From Anaerovibrio sp. (GTDB taxonomy: Bacteria; Bacillota; Negativicutes; Selenomonadales; Selenomonadaceae): a DNA stretch of 51,337 bases. Shown here in pieces: positions 25,592-35,262 of the stretch. Both the position numbers and the translations under genes were made by a program. A model generated the notes under the pieces. That model was not told where the DNA came from. It worked only from the letters and a program-made list of their open reading frames with translations, and did no database searches. The stretch is taken from the NCBI RefSeq assembly GCF_024697385.1, contig NZ_JAILFV010000006.1:1-51337 (forward strand). Reading direction: 5' to 3'. The number at the start of each line of letters is the position of its first letter. Within the stretch, counting starts at the first letter, position 1.

Positions 25592-26419
25592 ATGCTTACT
25601 CGTACAATTGCCGGAGTGGTGGGAATAATCCTGGCGGCCTTTGTTATTCAGACCGGTGGGACACTGTTTGCCATAGCCGGCCTGTTGTTGGCACTGGGTG
25701 CATGGTATGAATATTGTCGGGCATTTCGGCAAAAAAATATAAATGCAGCTCTTGTGACCGGGGCATTACTGCTGGTGGTGATGTGGACCAGTGGTTGGCT
25801 GGGCGGAAGCACCATGCTGGTCGGTGCCACTATGCTTTCCGCGTTGGTAATAATGCTGCTGACTGTAATCAGACATGAACGCTTTACTGTAATTGATGCA
25901 GCTGTTTCCATGACAGGCGTTTTTTATATAGGATTGGCCTTTGTCCATCTTGTGATGCTCCGCTTTGTTGGTGCCGGGCAGGTTATAAACACATCCTTGG
26001 GAGAATTTCAGACCGGATGTGCATTTATTTGGGTAGCTCTCATTGGCACCTGGGCCAGTGACACCTTTGCTTATTTCGCCGGCTGTTTCTTTGGTAGGCA
26101 TAAGCTATGTGTATCAATCAGTCCCAAGAAGACCATTGAGGGATTTGTTGGTGGCTTAGTCGGCACCACCTGTTCCGTGGCAGGCCTGGGGCTGTTTTTT
26201 GGCTTTGATACGGTGCTCATGGCATTGTTGGGGCTGATTATATGCATTATTGCCACATTGGGTGATTTGGTGGAGTCGGTGGTCAAAAGATATACCGGCA
26301 TAAAGGATTCAGGAAATATCATACCGGGACATGGAGGTATCTGGGACAGATTTGACAGCGTTATTTACACTGCACCCTTTGTATATTATTTCATGTATTT
26401 TACAAAGCTGGCCGGTTAA
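25592..26419 (+). CDS. cdsA: Phosphatidate cytidylyltransferase
   Basis: A 275-aa membrane enzyme making CDP-diacylglycerol from phosphatidic acid and CTP, the branch point for phospholipids. About eight membrane helices; the C-terminal signature runs from SPKKTIEGFVGG to GDLVESVVKR and KDSGNIIPGHGGIWDRFDS. It is coupled to uppS. Confidence 0.96.
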   Translation: MLTRTIAGVVGIILAAFVIQTGGTLFAIAGLLLALGAWYEYCRAFRQKNINAALVTGALLLVVMWTSGWLGGSTMLVGATMLSALVIMLLTVIRHERFTVIDAAVSMTGVFYIGLAFVHLVMLRFVGAGQVINTSLGEFQTGCAFIWVALIGTWASDTFAYFAGCFFGRHKLCVSISPKKTIEGFVGGLVGTTCSVAGLGLFFGFDTVLMALLGLIICIIATLGDLVESVVKRYTGIKDSGNIIPGHGGIWDRFDSVIYTAPFVYYFMYFTKLAG

Positions 26420-26544
26420 TTTTCCCTTGGGGACAGGTCAGCTGCGTCAATGAAATATTGGCGCCTGCAGGGAGCTCCGGCACATGCCCTGTGTGCAATA
26501 AGCTTCTTTCAGAAAGTAACAGGCTGCCAGTGTGGATATTCCTG

Positions 26545-26571
26545 CAGGGGGGAGATATATGCTCCCCCCTG
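26545..26571. other. GC-rich perfect hairpin between cdsA and dxr
   Basis: CAGGGGGGAG (26545-26554) pairs with CTCCCCCCTG (26562-26571) around seven bases. There is no T-run, so it may be a processing or attenuation site rather than a terminator. The 195-bp gap holds no gene. Confidence 0.6.
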
Positions 26572-26614
26572 TTATGCTTAACTTTCATCGGATTGTGTTG
26601 AAGGAGTATAAAAA

Positions 26615-27763
26615 GTGAAAAATTTAGTCATTTTGGGTTCAACAGGTTCAATTGGTACACAGACCCTGGATGTAGTCAGGGAGAATCCCGGACTTTTCCA
26701 CATCTCAGTACTGGTGGCCAACACCAGTGATGAGCTTATTGAAAAACAAATAATGGAATTTAAGCCTGAACTGGCAGTGCTTTCAGACAATGATGCAGCA
26801 GAGCGCCTGAAAAGCAGGTATTCCGGCCCTGTCAAAATCCAGGGAGGCCGACAGGCAGTCCTGGAAGCGGCTGTTTATCCTGATGCGGATGTGGTAGTGA
26901 CATCACTGATGGGATTTGCAGGCTTGGAGCCTACCCTGGCAGCGTTGGATGCTCATAAGGATATTGCCCTGGCCAACAAGGAGACATTGGTGGTGGCAGG
27001 TGAGCTGGTAATGGCCAAGGCCCGGGAAAAGGGCTGTGCCATTTTGCCTGTGGACAGCGAGCATTGCGCATTGTTTCAGTGCCTTCAGGGACAGGACAGA
27101 AAGGCTGTTGAAAAGCTGATACTCACCGCTTCCGGTGGGCCTTTCCGGGGCAAGAAAACCAGTGACCTTACCAATGTTACCAAAAAGGATGTCCTGGCGC
27201 ATCCAACCTGGAATATGGGGCAGAAAATAACAGTTGATTCAGCTTCCCTGGTCAATAAGGGACTGGAGGTCATTGAGGCAAAATGGCTTTATGGTGTTTC
27301 ATATGATCAGATACAGGTGGTTGTTCATCCACAGAGCATCGTTCATTCCATGATCCAGTATCATGATGGCACTGTAATGGCCCAGCTGGGCTGTACTGAC
27401 ATGCGTCTGCCGATACAATATGCCCTGACATACCCGGACCGGGTGAAATCCCATTTTCCGAGGGTGGATTTTTATGAGTTGGGAAAGCTGACCTTTGAAA
27501 AACCGGATATGGAAACCTTCCGCGGTTTGAAGCTGGCCTTTGAAGCCGGAAGAACCGGAGGTACCATGCCATGTGTCATGAATGCTGCCAATGAGGTGGC
27601 AGTTGGGGCATTCCTCAAAGGGGAAGCAGGGTTCCTGAAAATTTATGATCTGATAGAAAATGCCATGGATAAGGCAAAGGTGGAGTATAATCCATCCCTT
27701 GAGCAGCTTCTCGAGGCAGATAGGTGGGCTCGTGAAATTACTCAGAAGGAACTGTCTAAATAA
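26615..27763 (+). CDS. dxr: 1-deoxy-D-xylulose 5-phosphate reductoisomerase
   Basis: A 382-aa NADPH enzyme converting DXP to MEP, the committed step of the MEP isoprenoid pathway. The NADPH motif LGSTGSIGTQTLDV is at residues 5-18; the metal/substrate region includes LPVDSEHCALFQCLQG and LTASGGPFRG. It starts with GTG after AAGGAG. Together with ispG nearby it shows that this organism uses the MEP pathway. Confidence 0.97.
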   Translation: MKNLVILGSTGSIGTQTLDVVRENPGLFHISVLVANTSDELIEKQIMEFKPELAVLSDNDAAERLKSRYSGPVKIQGGRQAVLEAAVYPDADVVVTSLMGFAGLEPTLAALDAHKDIALANKETLVVAGELVMAKAREKGCAILPVDSEHCALFQCLQGQDRKAVEKLILTASGGPFRGKKTSDLTNVTKKDVLAHPTWNMGQKITVDSASLVNKGLEVIEAKWLYGVSYDQIQVVVHPQSIVHSMIQYHDGTVMAQLGCTDMRLPIQYALTYPDRVKSHFPRVDFYELGKLTFEKPDMETFRGLKLAFEAGRTGGTMPCVMNAANEVAVGAFLKGEAGFLKIYDLIENAMDKAKVEYNPSLEQLLEADRWAREITQKELSK

Positions 27764-27778
27764 GGGAGTAAAAGCATT

Positions 27779-28810
27779 ATGTTACTGACTATAATATCTG
27801 CAATTTTTGTTTTTGGCCTGCTGGTACTGGTGCATGAATTAGGACACTTTATCACGGCCAAAATGACCAATATGCGTGTTGATGAGTTTGCCATCGGCTT
27901 TGGTCCAAAACTGATAGGCTGGAAAAAGGGGGAAACCCTTTATGCTATCCGGGCCATACCCTTGGGTGGATTCAACAGGATTGCCGGAATGGACCTGGAT
28001 GAAGACGAAAATGATGCCGGTGACAGGGCGTATTTCAGACGGCCTATATGGGCAAGGATGATTGTTATCCTTGCCGGCTCCTGCATGAATTTCCTTTTGC
28101 CGGTAATACTTTTCTTTTTGATTTTCTTTTTCAGTGGCGTTCAGTCACCAAATCCGGAGCCTGTTATCGGCGGTATTATGGATGGCCGTCCGGCTGCTTC
28201 TGCTGGTTTGATGGCAGGAGACAGAATTCTGGCAATCAATGGCCAGGAGATAACCCAATGGTCAGATATATCCGATCACTTCAAGGATTCGGCAGGCAAG
28301 CCATTTGAAATAACATATTCCCGTGACGGAGAGACCGGTTCCAGCACTATAATACCCGTGGAGGATCCAACCTCCAAACGCGCAGTGATAGGTATCCAGG
28401 GCTCACTTCTCACCCAGGAGGTTTCCCTGGGTGAGGCAGCTGCACTGGCTGTGGACAAAACCTGGTTCATTTTCAAAACAATGCTCGGTGCACTGGCCAT
28501 GATTTTTACCCAGGAAGGAGCCTCTGCAGAGATTTCCGGCCCAATAGGAGTAGCCCAGATGGCCGGCGAGGTGGCCCAGCATGGTTTTATCCCGTTGCTT
28601 AATTTTGCGGCATTTCTCAGTCTCAACCTGGGAATAGTAAATCTTCTGCCGGTACCGGCGCTGGATGGCGGACATTTTGTCACCTTGGTGATTGAGGCTG
28701 TCCGGGGAAAACAGATGAGCAAGCGGGCCATGTATTACATACAGGTAACAGGTGTTGTAATCCTCATGAGCCTGATGATTTTTGCCACATTCAATGATGT
28801 TACACGATGA
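27779..28810 (+). CDS. rseP: Site-2 intramembrane zinc metalloprotease RseP
   Basis: A 343-aa membrane protease that releases membrane-bound regulators. The zinc motif H19-E-L-G-H23 ([11 protein letters not shown]) lies in the first membrane helix, a PDZ domain covers about 125-200, and the second metal motif [10 protein letters not shown] is near 295. One PDZ domain and this length are typical of Firmicute members. Its substrate here is unknown; no anti-sigma factor is encoded nearby. Confidence 0.95.
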   Translation: MLLTIISAIFVFGLLVLVHELGHFITAKMTNMRVDEFAIGFGPKLIGWKKGETLYAIRAIPLGGFNRIAGMDLDEDENDAGDRAYFRRPIWARMIVILAGSCMNFLLPVILFFLIFFFSGVQSPNPEPVIGGIMDGRPAASAGLMAGDRILAINGQEITQWSDISDHFKDSAGKPFEITYSRDGETGSSTIIPVEDPTSKRAVIGIQGSLLTQEVSLGEAAALAVDKTWFIFKTMLGALAMIFTQEGASAEISGPIGVAQMAGEVAQHGFIPLLNFAAFLSLNLGIVNLLPVPALDGGHFVTLVIEAVRGKQMSKRAMYYIQVTGVVILMSLMIFATFNDVTR

Positions 28811-28824
28811 CGGGAGGGGAATGG

Positions 28825-29889
28825 ATGATAAAGCGCAGGAAAACCAGACAAATTCATATTGGTAATGTTGCAATTGGTGGCGATGCCCCAGTATCCGTTC
28901 AATCCATGACCAATACCAAAACCACCGATACCGGGGCCACTGTGGCCCAGATAAATGCCCTTCAGGCAGCAGGCTGTGACATCGTAAGATTGGCTGTGCC
29001 TGATATGGCCGCAGCCCTCAACCTTGGTAATATCATAAAAAAGGTAAATATCCCTTTGGTAGCCGATATCCATTTTGATTACAGGCTGGCCCTGGAGGCC
29101 ATCAACCAGGGGATTTCGGCCCTGCGGCTCAATCCTGGTAACATTGGCGGTGAGGCCAATGTAAAAGCGGTTGTGGCAGAAGCCAAGAAGCATAATATTC
29201 CAATCCGCATTGGCGTCAATGCAGGCTCCCTGGACAAAAAGCTTCTGGCCAAATACGGGGGCATCACACCGGAAGCCCTGGTAGAATCAGCCATGGAACA
29301 TGTCCGTATACTTGAGGCACAGGATTTTTATGATATGAAAATATCATTAAAGGCCCATGATGTACCACTGACCATAGCTGCCTATCAGCTTATGTCAGAG
29401 ACGGTTGACTATCCGCTGCATCTGGGGATTACCGAAGCCGGAACTGCCCGTACCGGGATGATTAAATCGGCTGTGGGAATCGGAGCCTTGCTGAGCCAGG
29501 GGATAGGTGATACCTTCCGCATTTCCCTTACCGGTGACCCGGTAGTTGAAGTTCAGGTAGCCAATGAAATACTTAAGTCCCTGGGAATGCGCGAATACGG
29601 TCCGACACTGATTTCCTGTCCTACCTGTGGGCGTACAAGCATTGATTTGGCCAGCATAGCCGATGAAGTGGAAAAAAGACTGCAGGGAATACAGAAGCCT
29701 ATATCTGTAGCCGTTATGGGCTGTGTTGTCAATGGCCCCGGAGAAGCAAGAGGTGCCGATGTTGGCATTGCCGGCGGCGTGGGTGAAGGCTTGGTGTTCC
29801 GTAAGGGTGAGATAGTCCGTAAGGTAAAGGAAACAGACCTGGTAGAGGAATTGTTCAAGGAAATAGACAGCATATTACAGGAGGATTAG
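28825..29889 (+). CDS. ispG: 4-hydroxy-3-methylbut-2-enyl diphosphate synthase
   Basis: A 354-aa [4Fe-4S] enzyme of the MEP pathway. The TIM-barrel part opens with [14 protein letters not shown], and the C-terminal cluster cysteines are in SCPTCGRTS and [12 protein letters not shown] start it at ATG 28825 ([14 protein letters not shown]), since GGGAGGGG lies between it and the ORF track's 28807. It follows rseP closely. Confidence 0.96.
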   Translation: MIKRRKTRQIHIGNVAIGGDAPVSVQSMTNTKTTDTGATVAQINALQAAGCDIVRLAVPDMAAALNLGNIIKKVNIPLVADIHFDYRLALEAINQGISALRLNPGNIGGEANVKAVVAEAKKHNIPIRIGVNAGSLDKKLLAKYGGITPEALVESAMEHVRILEAQDFYDMKISLKAHDVPLTIAAYQLMSETVDYPLHLGITEAGTARTGMIKSAVGIGALLSQGIGDTFRISLTGDPVVEVQVANEILKSLGMREYGPTLISCPTCGRTSIDLASIADEVEKRLQGIQKPISVAVMGCVVNGPGEARGADVGIAGGVGEGLVFRKGEIVRKVKETDLVEELFKEIDSILQED

Positions 29890-29893
29890 GATA

Positions 29894-31603
29894 TTGCGAG
29901 CAACTAGATTATATGCACCAACTTTGAGAGAGACCCCTGCTGAGGCTGAGGTAAAAAGCCATCAGCTGATGCTCAGGGCCGGCATGATCAGAAAGGCAGC
30001 CGGCGGTTTATATACATATATGCCATTGGCCTGGCGTACCCTGAAGAAAATAATGAACATTGTCCGTGAAGAAATGGATGCAGCCGGGGGACAGGAAATC
30101 GCCATGCCTATAGTCCAGCCATCGGAAATCTGGAAGGAGACCGGCCGCTGGTCCGTTTATGGAGAGGAGATGTTCAGGGTAGCTGACCGTCACGGTCGGG
30201 AATTTTGCCTTGGACCAACCCATGAGGAAATGGTTACCACCCTTATCCGGGATGAGGTCCGTTCCTACAAGCAGCTCCCTTTGATGCTGTATCAGATTCA
30301 GAACAAGTACCGGGATGAAATCAGACCGCGTTTCGGTCTGATGCGCGGCCGTGAATTTATAATGAAGGATTTGTATTCCTTTGATAAGGATGAAGCGGGA
30401 ATGAATGAATCCTACAAGCTGATGTACGATGCCTACACCCGTATTTTCTCCAGGATGGGATTGGATTTCAGACCTGTAGAGGCTGATAACGGGGCAATCG
30501 GCGGCGGTCATTCCCATGAATTCACCGTACTGGCCGAAGCAGGGGAGTCCAATATTGCGTACTGTACCAGCTGTGATTATGCCGCTTCTGATGAAAAGGC
30601 TGAATTGAAAGTAATAAAGGCGCCTGAGGAGGATATGAAGAGCCTGGAGAAGGTTCCTACCCCGGGAGCACATACCATTGCCCTGGTTGCCCAGTGCCTG
30701 AATCTGCCATTGGAGAAAACCATTAAGGCAGTGGCCTTCCAAAGCGACAGGGATGACCTGATTCTGGCCTTTGTACGCGGTGATCATGATGTAAATGATG
30801 TGAAGGTAGTCAATCTTTTTGAGGATGCCATAGAGCTTCATATGGCTTCTGATGAAGCCATTATCGCTGCTGGTGGTGTACCGGGCTTTATGAGTCCTAT
30901 TGGCCTTAAGGAAGGCACCAGGGTAGTAGTTGATGCTACTGTAATGGAAATGTTCAATGCCTGTGCCGGAGCCAATGAAAAGGATGTGCATTACATAAAT
31001 GTAAATCCAAAGAGGGATTTCAAGGATGTAACAGTAGCTGATATCCGCATGATAAAGGAAGGGGATGCCTGTCCTCATTGCGGTGCACCTGTAAAGATGA
31101 CCCGAGGGATAGAGGCCGGTCAGGTCTTTACCCTGGGAACAAAGTATTCCCAATCACTGCATGCTACCTTCCTTGATGAAAACGGCAAGGAAAAGCCTCT
31201 TGTAATGGGCTGCTACGGTATAGGCGTTAGCCGTACCATGGCTGCAGCCATTGAGCAGAACAATGATGAAAATGGAATCATCTGGCCAAAGGCCATAGCA
31301 CCTTTTGAAGTTGTCGTTGTGCCGGTCAATGCAAAGAATGAGGATCAGCTGCGCATTGCCGAGGAAATATATGATGAACTGAAAAACAAGGGGGTTGATG
31401 TACTGCTTGACGACCGTAAGGAGCGGGCAGGTGTCAAGTTTAAGGATGCAGACCTGATTGGATATCCACTGCGTATTACAGTAGGGCCAAAGGCTGTAGA
31501 CGAAGATACTGTTGAGCTCAAGATTCGGCGTAATGGTGAGGTATGTACTGCTGCAAAGGCTGATGTTGCAGCAAAGGCGATTGAAATGCTGGAGGAACTC
31601 TAA
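29894..31603 (+). CDS. proS: Prolyl-tRNA synthetase (bacterial type)
   Basis: A 569-aa class II synthetase charging tRNA-Pro. The catalytic core has [11 protein letters not shown], the motif 2 region [16 protein letters not shown], and [17 protein letters not shown]. The inserted editing domain lies about 225-400, and the anticodon-binding domain is C-terminal. It starts at TTG 29894 with AGGAGG nine nt upstream. Its stop overlaps the ATG of the next gene (TAATG). Confidence 0.97.
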   Translation: MRATRLYAPTLRETPAEAEVKSHQLMLRAGMIRKAAGGLYTYMPLAWRTLKKIMNIVREEMDAAGGQEIAMPIVQPSEIWKETGRWSVYGEEMFRVADRHGREFCLGPTHEEMVTTLIRDEVRSYKQLPLMLYQIQNKYRDEIRPRFGLMRGREFIMKDLYSFDKDEAGMNESYKLMYDAYTRIFSRMGLDFRPVEADNGAIGGGHSHEFTVLAEAGESNIAYCTSCDYAASDEKAELKVIKAPEEDMKSLEKVPTPGAHTIALVAQCLNLPLEKTIKAVAFQSDRDDLILAFVRGDHDVNDVKVVNLFEDAIELHMASDEAIIAAGGVPGFMSPIGLKEGTRVVVDATVMEMFNACAGANEKDVHYINVNPKRDFKDVTVADIRMIKEGDACPHCGAPVKMTRGIEAGQVFTLGTKYSQSLHATFLDENGKEKPLVMGCYGIGVSRTMAAAIEQNNDENGIIWPKAIAPFEVVVVPVNAKNEDQLRIAEEIYDELKNKGVDVLLDDRKERAGVKFKDADLIGYPLRITVGPKAVDEDTVELKIRRNGEVCTAAKADVAAKAIEMLEEL

Positions 31604-32490
31604 TGAAAAAAATAGCTTTGATTTTGTCGTGTATTATGTTGTTTGCCCTGTTCGGCTGTGGCCGGGACAATGCGCCTGCCGCTGACAAGGACACAGGAGA
31701 GATTACTGTCTTGACGAGCTTTTTTCCAATGTATGTGGCGACTATTAACATTACGGATGGCGTTGAAGGTGTTAAGGTCGTGAACATGACAAAGCCTCAA
31801 ACAGGCTGTCTCCATGATTATCAGCTTACCACCCAGGATATGGCCATGATTGAAAAGGCCGATATCATGGTAGTGAACGGCGGCGGTATGGAGAGCTTTT
31901 TGGAAAAGGCAGTAAAGCAGCAGCCAAAATTGAAGCTGGTGGATGCCTCCAAGGATATTCCTATGCTGGAGGACAATCCACACCTTTGGGTCAGTGTAAC
32001 CAATGAGATAAAACAGGTGCAGAATATTGCTGCCCAGTTAAGTGAAATCGATCCAAAGCACAAGGAGCAATACGAGAAGAATTGTGCAGCCTATGTGAAG
32101 AAGCTGGAAAAGCTTGGTCAGGACATGCACGCCAAGCTGGATGGCTTCAAGGGCAGGAAGATTATTACCTTCCACGAGGCATTCCCGTATTTTGCCAAGG
32201 AATTTAACCTGGAGATTGCCGCAGTGATTGACAGGGAACCAGGCACAGAACCGACTCCAAAGGAGCTTGAGGATACAATAAATATCATAAAAGGTTCCAA
32301 TATAAAGGTGATTTTCACCGAGCCACAGTATTCGGCAGGTGCTGCCAAGACCATCTCGGCAGAGACAGGAGCAGCAATTTATGAGCTTGACCCGGCTGTT
32401 ACCGGAGAATCCAATCCGGATGCAAAGGATGCTTATATAAAAACCATGAGCAAAAATGCCGAAGTGTTGGCAGAGGCACTTAACAAGTAG
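31603..32490 (+). CDS. Metal (probably zinc) ABC transporter substrate-binding lipoprotein
   Basis: A 295-aa cluster A-I binding protein (ZnuA/AdcA/MntC type). The signal peptide ends in lipobox LFGC with Cys19, so it is membrane anchored. Likely metal ligands are His in GCLHDYQ, His in DNPHLW and His in TFHEAFPYFA, plus a late acidic residue in the YELDP region. It lacks the long His-rich loop of many ZnuA proteins. No permease or ATPase gene is adjacent. It shares one base with the proS stop, so it is probably translated by coupling. Zinc or manganese cannot be decided from sequence. Confidence 0.9.
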   Translation: MKKIALILSCIMLFALFGCGRDNAPAADKDTGEITVLTSFFPMYVATINITDGVEGVKVVNMTKPQTGCLHDYQLTTQDMAMIEKADIMVVNGGGMESFLEKAVKQQPKLKLVDASKDIPMLEDNPHLWVSVTNEIKQVQNIAAQLSEIDPKHKEQYEKNCAAYVKKLEKLGQDMHAKLDGFKGRKIITFHEAFPYFAKEFNLEIAAVIDREPGTEPTPKELEDTINIIKGSNIKVIFTEPQYSAGAAKTISAETGAAIYELDPAVTGESNPDAKDAYIKTMSKNAEVLAEALNK

Positions 32491-32603
32491 TCTGACCTTG
32501 TATATGCGGTCCGGAAACTGTTTGATACCGGGGAAATTTTGTCAAGGTATTTCTCTTGACAAACCATATTGCTGTGGCTATAATAAATGAGGTCGATATC
32601 TAT

Positions 32604-33116
32604 ATGATGAAAATAAATGTAACAGAAGCCAATGAAAAGCTGGGTATCGCGGTTCCCTTTGAGTTTGTCACAACTGCCGGGGAGATATCTGCTGTTCACG
32701 AAGATTATTCCTTTGATGGAGATATTACCGTCAGGGGAGAGTGTGTAGCAACCGGTAGGGGATATCGCATCAGTGGCCGGATTTCCTGCACTAAGTCCTT
32801 TGTTTGTGATCGTTGCCTGGAGCAATCAGCTGTGCAGCAGGTGCACGATTTTGATGAGGCGTACCAAAAGCGGGGAAGCGGTTACAATGAAGATAACCAG
32901 GATGTGAATTATTTTGATGGTGATCAGGTGGATATATCACAGATGATAAGGGATGTCCTCCTGTCTGACCAGCCATTGAATAATATATGCAACGCTGATT
33001 GTCGCGGTCTGTGTCCGAAGTGTGGCGCAAACCTCAATCATGGCGATTGTGGCTGTGACCGTACCGTGATTGATCCAAGACTGGCGGCATTGCAGCAATT
33101 ATTGATTAAGAAATAA
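32604..33116 (+). CDS. yceD: YceD/DUF177 family protein
   Basis: A protein of about 170 aa of the DUF177 family, usually found directly before rpmF, as here; some members are implicated in rRNA processing. It shows CTKSFVCDRCL in the middle and a C-terminal zinc-like group CRGLCPKCGANLNHGDCGC. I start it at ATG 32604 (MMKINVTEAN), with a GAGGT site upstream, instead of the ORF track's 32556; ATG 32607 is also possible. The rpmF ribosome site follows 30 bp after its stop. Confidence 0.9.
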   Translation: MMKINVTEANEKLGIAVPFEFVTTAGEISAVHEDYSFDGDITVRGECVATGRGYRISGRISCTKSFVCDRCLEQSAVQQVHDFDEAYQKRGSGYNEDNQDVNYFDGDQVDISQMIRDVLLSDQPLNNICNADCRGLCPKCGANLNHGDCGCDRTVIDPRLAALQQLLIKK

Positions 33117-33158
33117 TTCTGATTTCAGTGAATGTTTCGTTAAGGAGGTGTATCCCAA

Positions 33159-33338
33159 ATGGCAGTACCAAAGCGTAAAATGTCTAAGGCCCGTCGTGAT
33201 TCCCGTCGTGCCAATTGGAAACTGGAGGTTCCTGGTTTCGTTGAGTGCCCACAGTGCCACGAGCCTAAGATGCCTCATCATGTTTGCACAGAGTGTGGTT
33301 ACTATGATGGCAAGGAAGTTGTTGCCGCAGCTGAATAA
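33159..33338 (+). CDS. rpmF: 50S ribosomal protein L32
   Basis: 59 aa, missed by the ORF track, which shows a shifted frame at 33148-33342. It starts [20 protein letters not shown] after AAGGAGGTG. It keeps the zinc ribbon C30-x2-C33 and C43-x2-C46. It follows yceD, as in most bacteria. Confidence 0.97.
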   Translation: MAVPKRKMSKARRDSRRANWKLEVPGFVECPQCHEPKMPHHVCTECGYYDGKEVVAAAE

Positions 33339-33347
33339 TTGACTGCT

Positions 33348-33380
33348 AAATGGGCAGGCTGAAAGGCCTGCTCATTTTTA
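33348..33380 (+). terminator. Intrinsic terminator after rpmF
   Basis: AAATGGGCAGGC pairs with GCCTGCTCATTT (one wobble) and is followed by TTAG. It separates rpmF from the FapR-controlled group. The remaining gap to 33658 holds the fapR promoter region and no gene. Confidence 0.75.
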
Positions 33381-33439
33381 GTGCATATATGTACAACAAC
33401 AGGATGGAAAATATTTTTTAGTAGCTGATAATATTTTTC

Positions 33440-33497
33440 TTGCCTTTTGTGATTAAAATCTATATAATCATATGCAGTTAGTAGTAGGTGGTACTAA
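33440..33497 (+). promoter_or_regulatory. fapR promoter with an overlapping FapR-like operator
   Basis: TTGCCT (33440-33445), 17 bp, then TATAAT (33463-33468). Ten bp further on lies the palindromic TTAGTAGTAGGTGGTACTAA (33478-33497), which resembles the FapR box (TTAGTAC...GTACTAA type) and would cover the start of transcription. In relatives FapR represses here until malonyl-CoA releases it. GTAGGT inside the box also pairs with ACCTAC downstream. Confidence 0.7.
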
Positions 33498-33658
33498 TTT
33501 TTAATTATACCTACACCAGACAGGCATTGTGATGTATCAGATTACCAAACGGATTGATGAATAGCGTATGGATTCATTTGTTAAACTGATAATCGGCAAT
33601 GTTTGGAATGTTAAGATGTTTTGTGCTATGATTAGTATGTTGCAAAAGGTGAGAAAGA

Positions 33659-34222
33659 ATGGCGCGTATCAAGAAAAAGGAAAGGCATACTGCTTTAATG
33701 CGTCAGGTCAATGAAAAACCTTTTTTGACCGATGAGGAATTGGCCAAGTTATTTAAAGTAAGTATCCAGACAATTAGACTGGACCGCATGGAATTAGGGA
33801 TTCCCGAAGTCCGGGAACGGATTCGTCAGGTAGCTGAAAAGGCCCGTGAAAAGGTTACCACCATCGAAAATGATGATCTGGTAGGCGAGCTGATAGAGCT
33901 TAATCCGGGGCATTCAGGCGTTTCACTGCTGAAGGTCACCGAGGATATGGTTTTTGCCAAAAATCAAATTGCCAAGGGACATTATATTTTTTCCCAGGCC
34001 AATTCATTGGCCCTGGCACTTATAAGTGCACCAAGGGCTGTTACCGGGGTCGCCAATGTCAAGTACAAGGTTCCGGTAAAGGCTGGAGAGATGCTGGTGG
34101 CAAAGGCTGAGGTGATCAGACAGCGCAGCAATAAATTCTTCGTCTGGGTAATAACCAGAAATGATAAACAGGAAGTGTTTAGAGCAAAATTCATCGTTGT
34201 TTCATTGAATGACAACGAGTAG
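33659..34222 (+). CDS. fapR: Transcription factor FapR (malonyl-CoA responsive repressor)
   Basis: A 187-aa regulator of fatty acid and phospholipid synthesis. The N-terminal DeoR-like helix-turn-helix is about 24-45 (TDEELAKLFKVSIQTIRLDR); the C-terminal hot-dog domain (about 95-187) binds malonyl-CoA in relatives, with the conserved NSLALALISAPRAVTG region. It lies first in fapR-plsX-fabH-fabK-fabD-fabG-acpP, behind its own candidate operator. Confidence 0.93.
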   Translation: MARIKKKERHTALMRQVNEKPFLTDEELAKLFKVSIQTIRLDRMELGIPEVRERIRQVAEKAREKVTTIENDDLVGELIELNPGHSGVSLLKVTEDMVFAKNQIAKGHYIFSQANSLALALISAPRAVTGVANVKYKVPVKAGEMLVAKAEVIRQRSNKFFVWVITRNDKQEVFRAKFIVVSLNDNE

Positions 34223-34233
34223 GAGGCTTGAAG

Positions 34234-35262
34234 TTGAAACTTGCAGTAGATGCTATGGGTGGGGATTACGCACCAAAGCAGATAGTTATGGGTGCAATTG
34301 AAGCTGCACGAAAATTTGATTGCGAAATTGTTCTTGTTGGAGATAAAGATCAGATAGAGGCCGAGCTGAAGGCTAATAACGGCCAGAATTTAAAGAATAT
34401 CACAGTTCACCATACCACAGAGGTCATTGAAATGGGTGAACATCCTGTGGAGGCCATCCGAAAGAAAAAAGATGCCAGTCTGGTGGTTGCTACCAAGCTG
34501 GTGAAAAATGGCGAGTGTGACGGTGTGCTGTCTGCGGGAAGTACTGGTGCAGCCACTGCCGCAGCACAGCTGATGCTGAGGACTATTAAGGGCGTTGACA
34601 GACCATCTATTGCCACACCGCTTCCTACATCTGACGGCCTTGTGCTGCTTCTGGATTCCGGTGCTATTGTGGACAGTAAGCCAAAGGATTTGACAGAGAT
34701 GGCCCTGATGGGTTCCCTGTACAGTCAGTATGTCTATGGAATTGAAAACCCCAAGGTGGGGCTGCTCAATGTAGGTGAGGAGGAAACCAAGGGCAACAAA
34801 AAGGTCCAGACCACTTACCCGATGCTCAAGAGCATGGACTCAATCAATTTCATAGGAAATGTTGAAGGTCGCGATATACCGACTGGTATGGCAGATGTAG
34901 TAATTTGTGATGGATTTGTTGGTAATATTGTGTTAAAATTTGCAGAGGGTTTGGCAGTAACATTATTCAAGCTGATTAAGGACGCCATTAAGGGCGGAGG
35001 AATATTGGCACAGCTGGGAGCCTTTTTGGTTATGCCTGCCCTGAAGAAACTGGGTAAGCGTCTTGATGTGACAGAGTATGGTGGAGCACCATTACTGGGA
35101 GTAAATGGCTGCTGCATAATCTGTCATGGTTCTTCAACCGCAAAATCCATTTGCAGTGCTATTAATGTTGCAAACAATTATGTAAAAAGCAATGTTATAG
35201 AACGCATCAGGGATAGCATAGAGAAGGAGGAGATGCTCAAGAATGACAGCGAAGAAAATTAA
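34234..35262 (+). CDS. plsX: Phosphate acyltransferase PlsX
   Basis: A 342-aa enzyme converting acyl-ACP and phosphate to acyl-phosphate for phospholipid synthesis. It opens MKLAVDAMGGDYAPKQIV and keeps SAGSTGAATAAAQL and the NGCCIICHGSS end. I start it at TTG 34234; the TTG at 34228 sits one base after AGGAGG, too near. It overlaps fabH by 20 bp. Confidence 0.96.
   Translation: MKLAVDAMGGDYAPKQIVMGAIEAARKFDCEIVLVGDKDQIEAELKANNGQNLKNITVHHTTEVIEMGEHPVEAIRKKKDASLVVATKLVKNGECDGVLSAGSTGAATAAAQLMLRTIKGVDRPSIATPLPTSDGLVLLLDSGAIVDSKPKDLTEMALMGSLYSQYVYGIENPKVGLLNVGEEETKGNKKVQTTYPMLKSMDSINFIGNVEGRDIPTGMADVVICDGFVGNIVLKFAEGLAVTLFKLIKDAIKGGGILAQLGAFLVMPALKKLGKRLDVTEYGGAPLLGVNGCCIICHGSSTAKSICSAINVANNYVKSNVIERIRDSIEKEEMLKNDSEEN

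Noticed and set aside
30008-31153. 381-aa minus-strand ORF
   Set aside because: Antisense shadow of proS with no ribosome site or recognisable domain.
33148-33342. 64-aa ORF over rpmF
   Set aside because: Wrong frame; L32 is encoded at 33159-33338 with its own AAGGAGGTG site.
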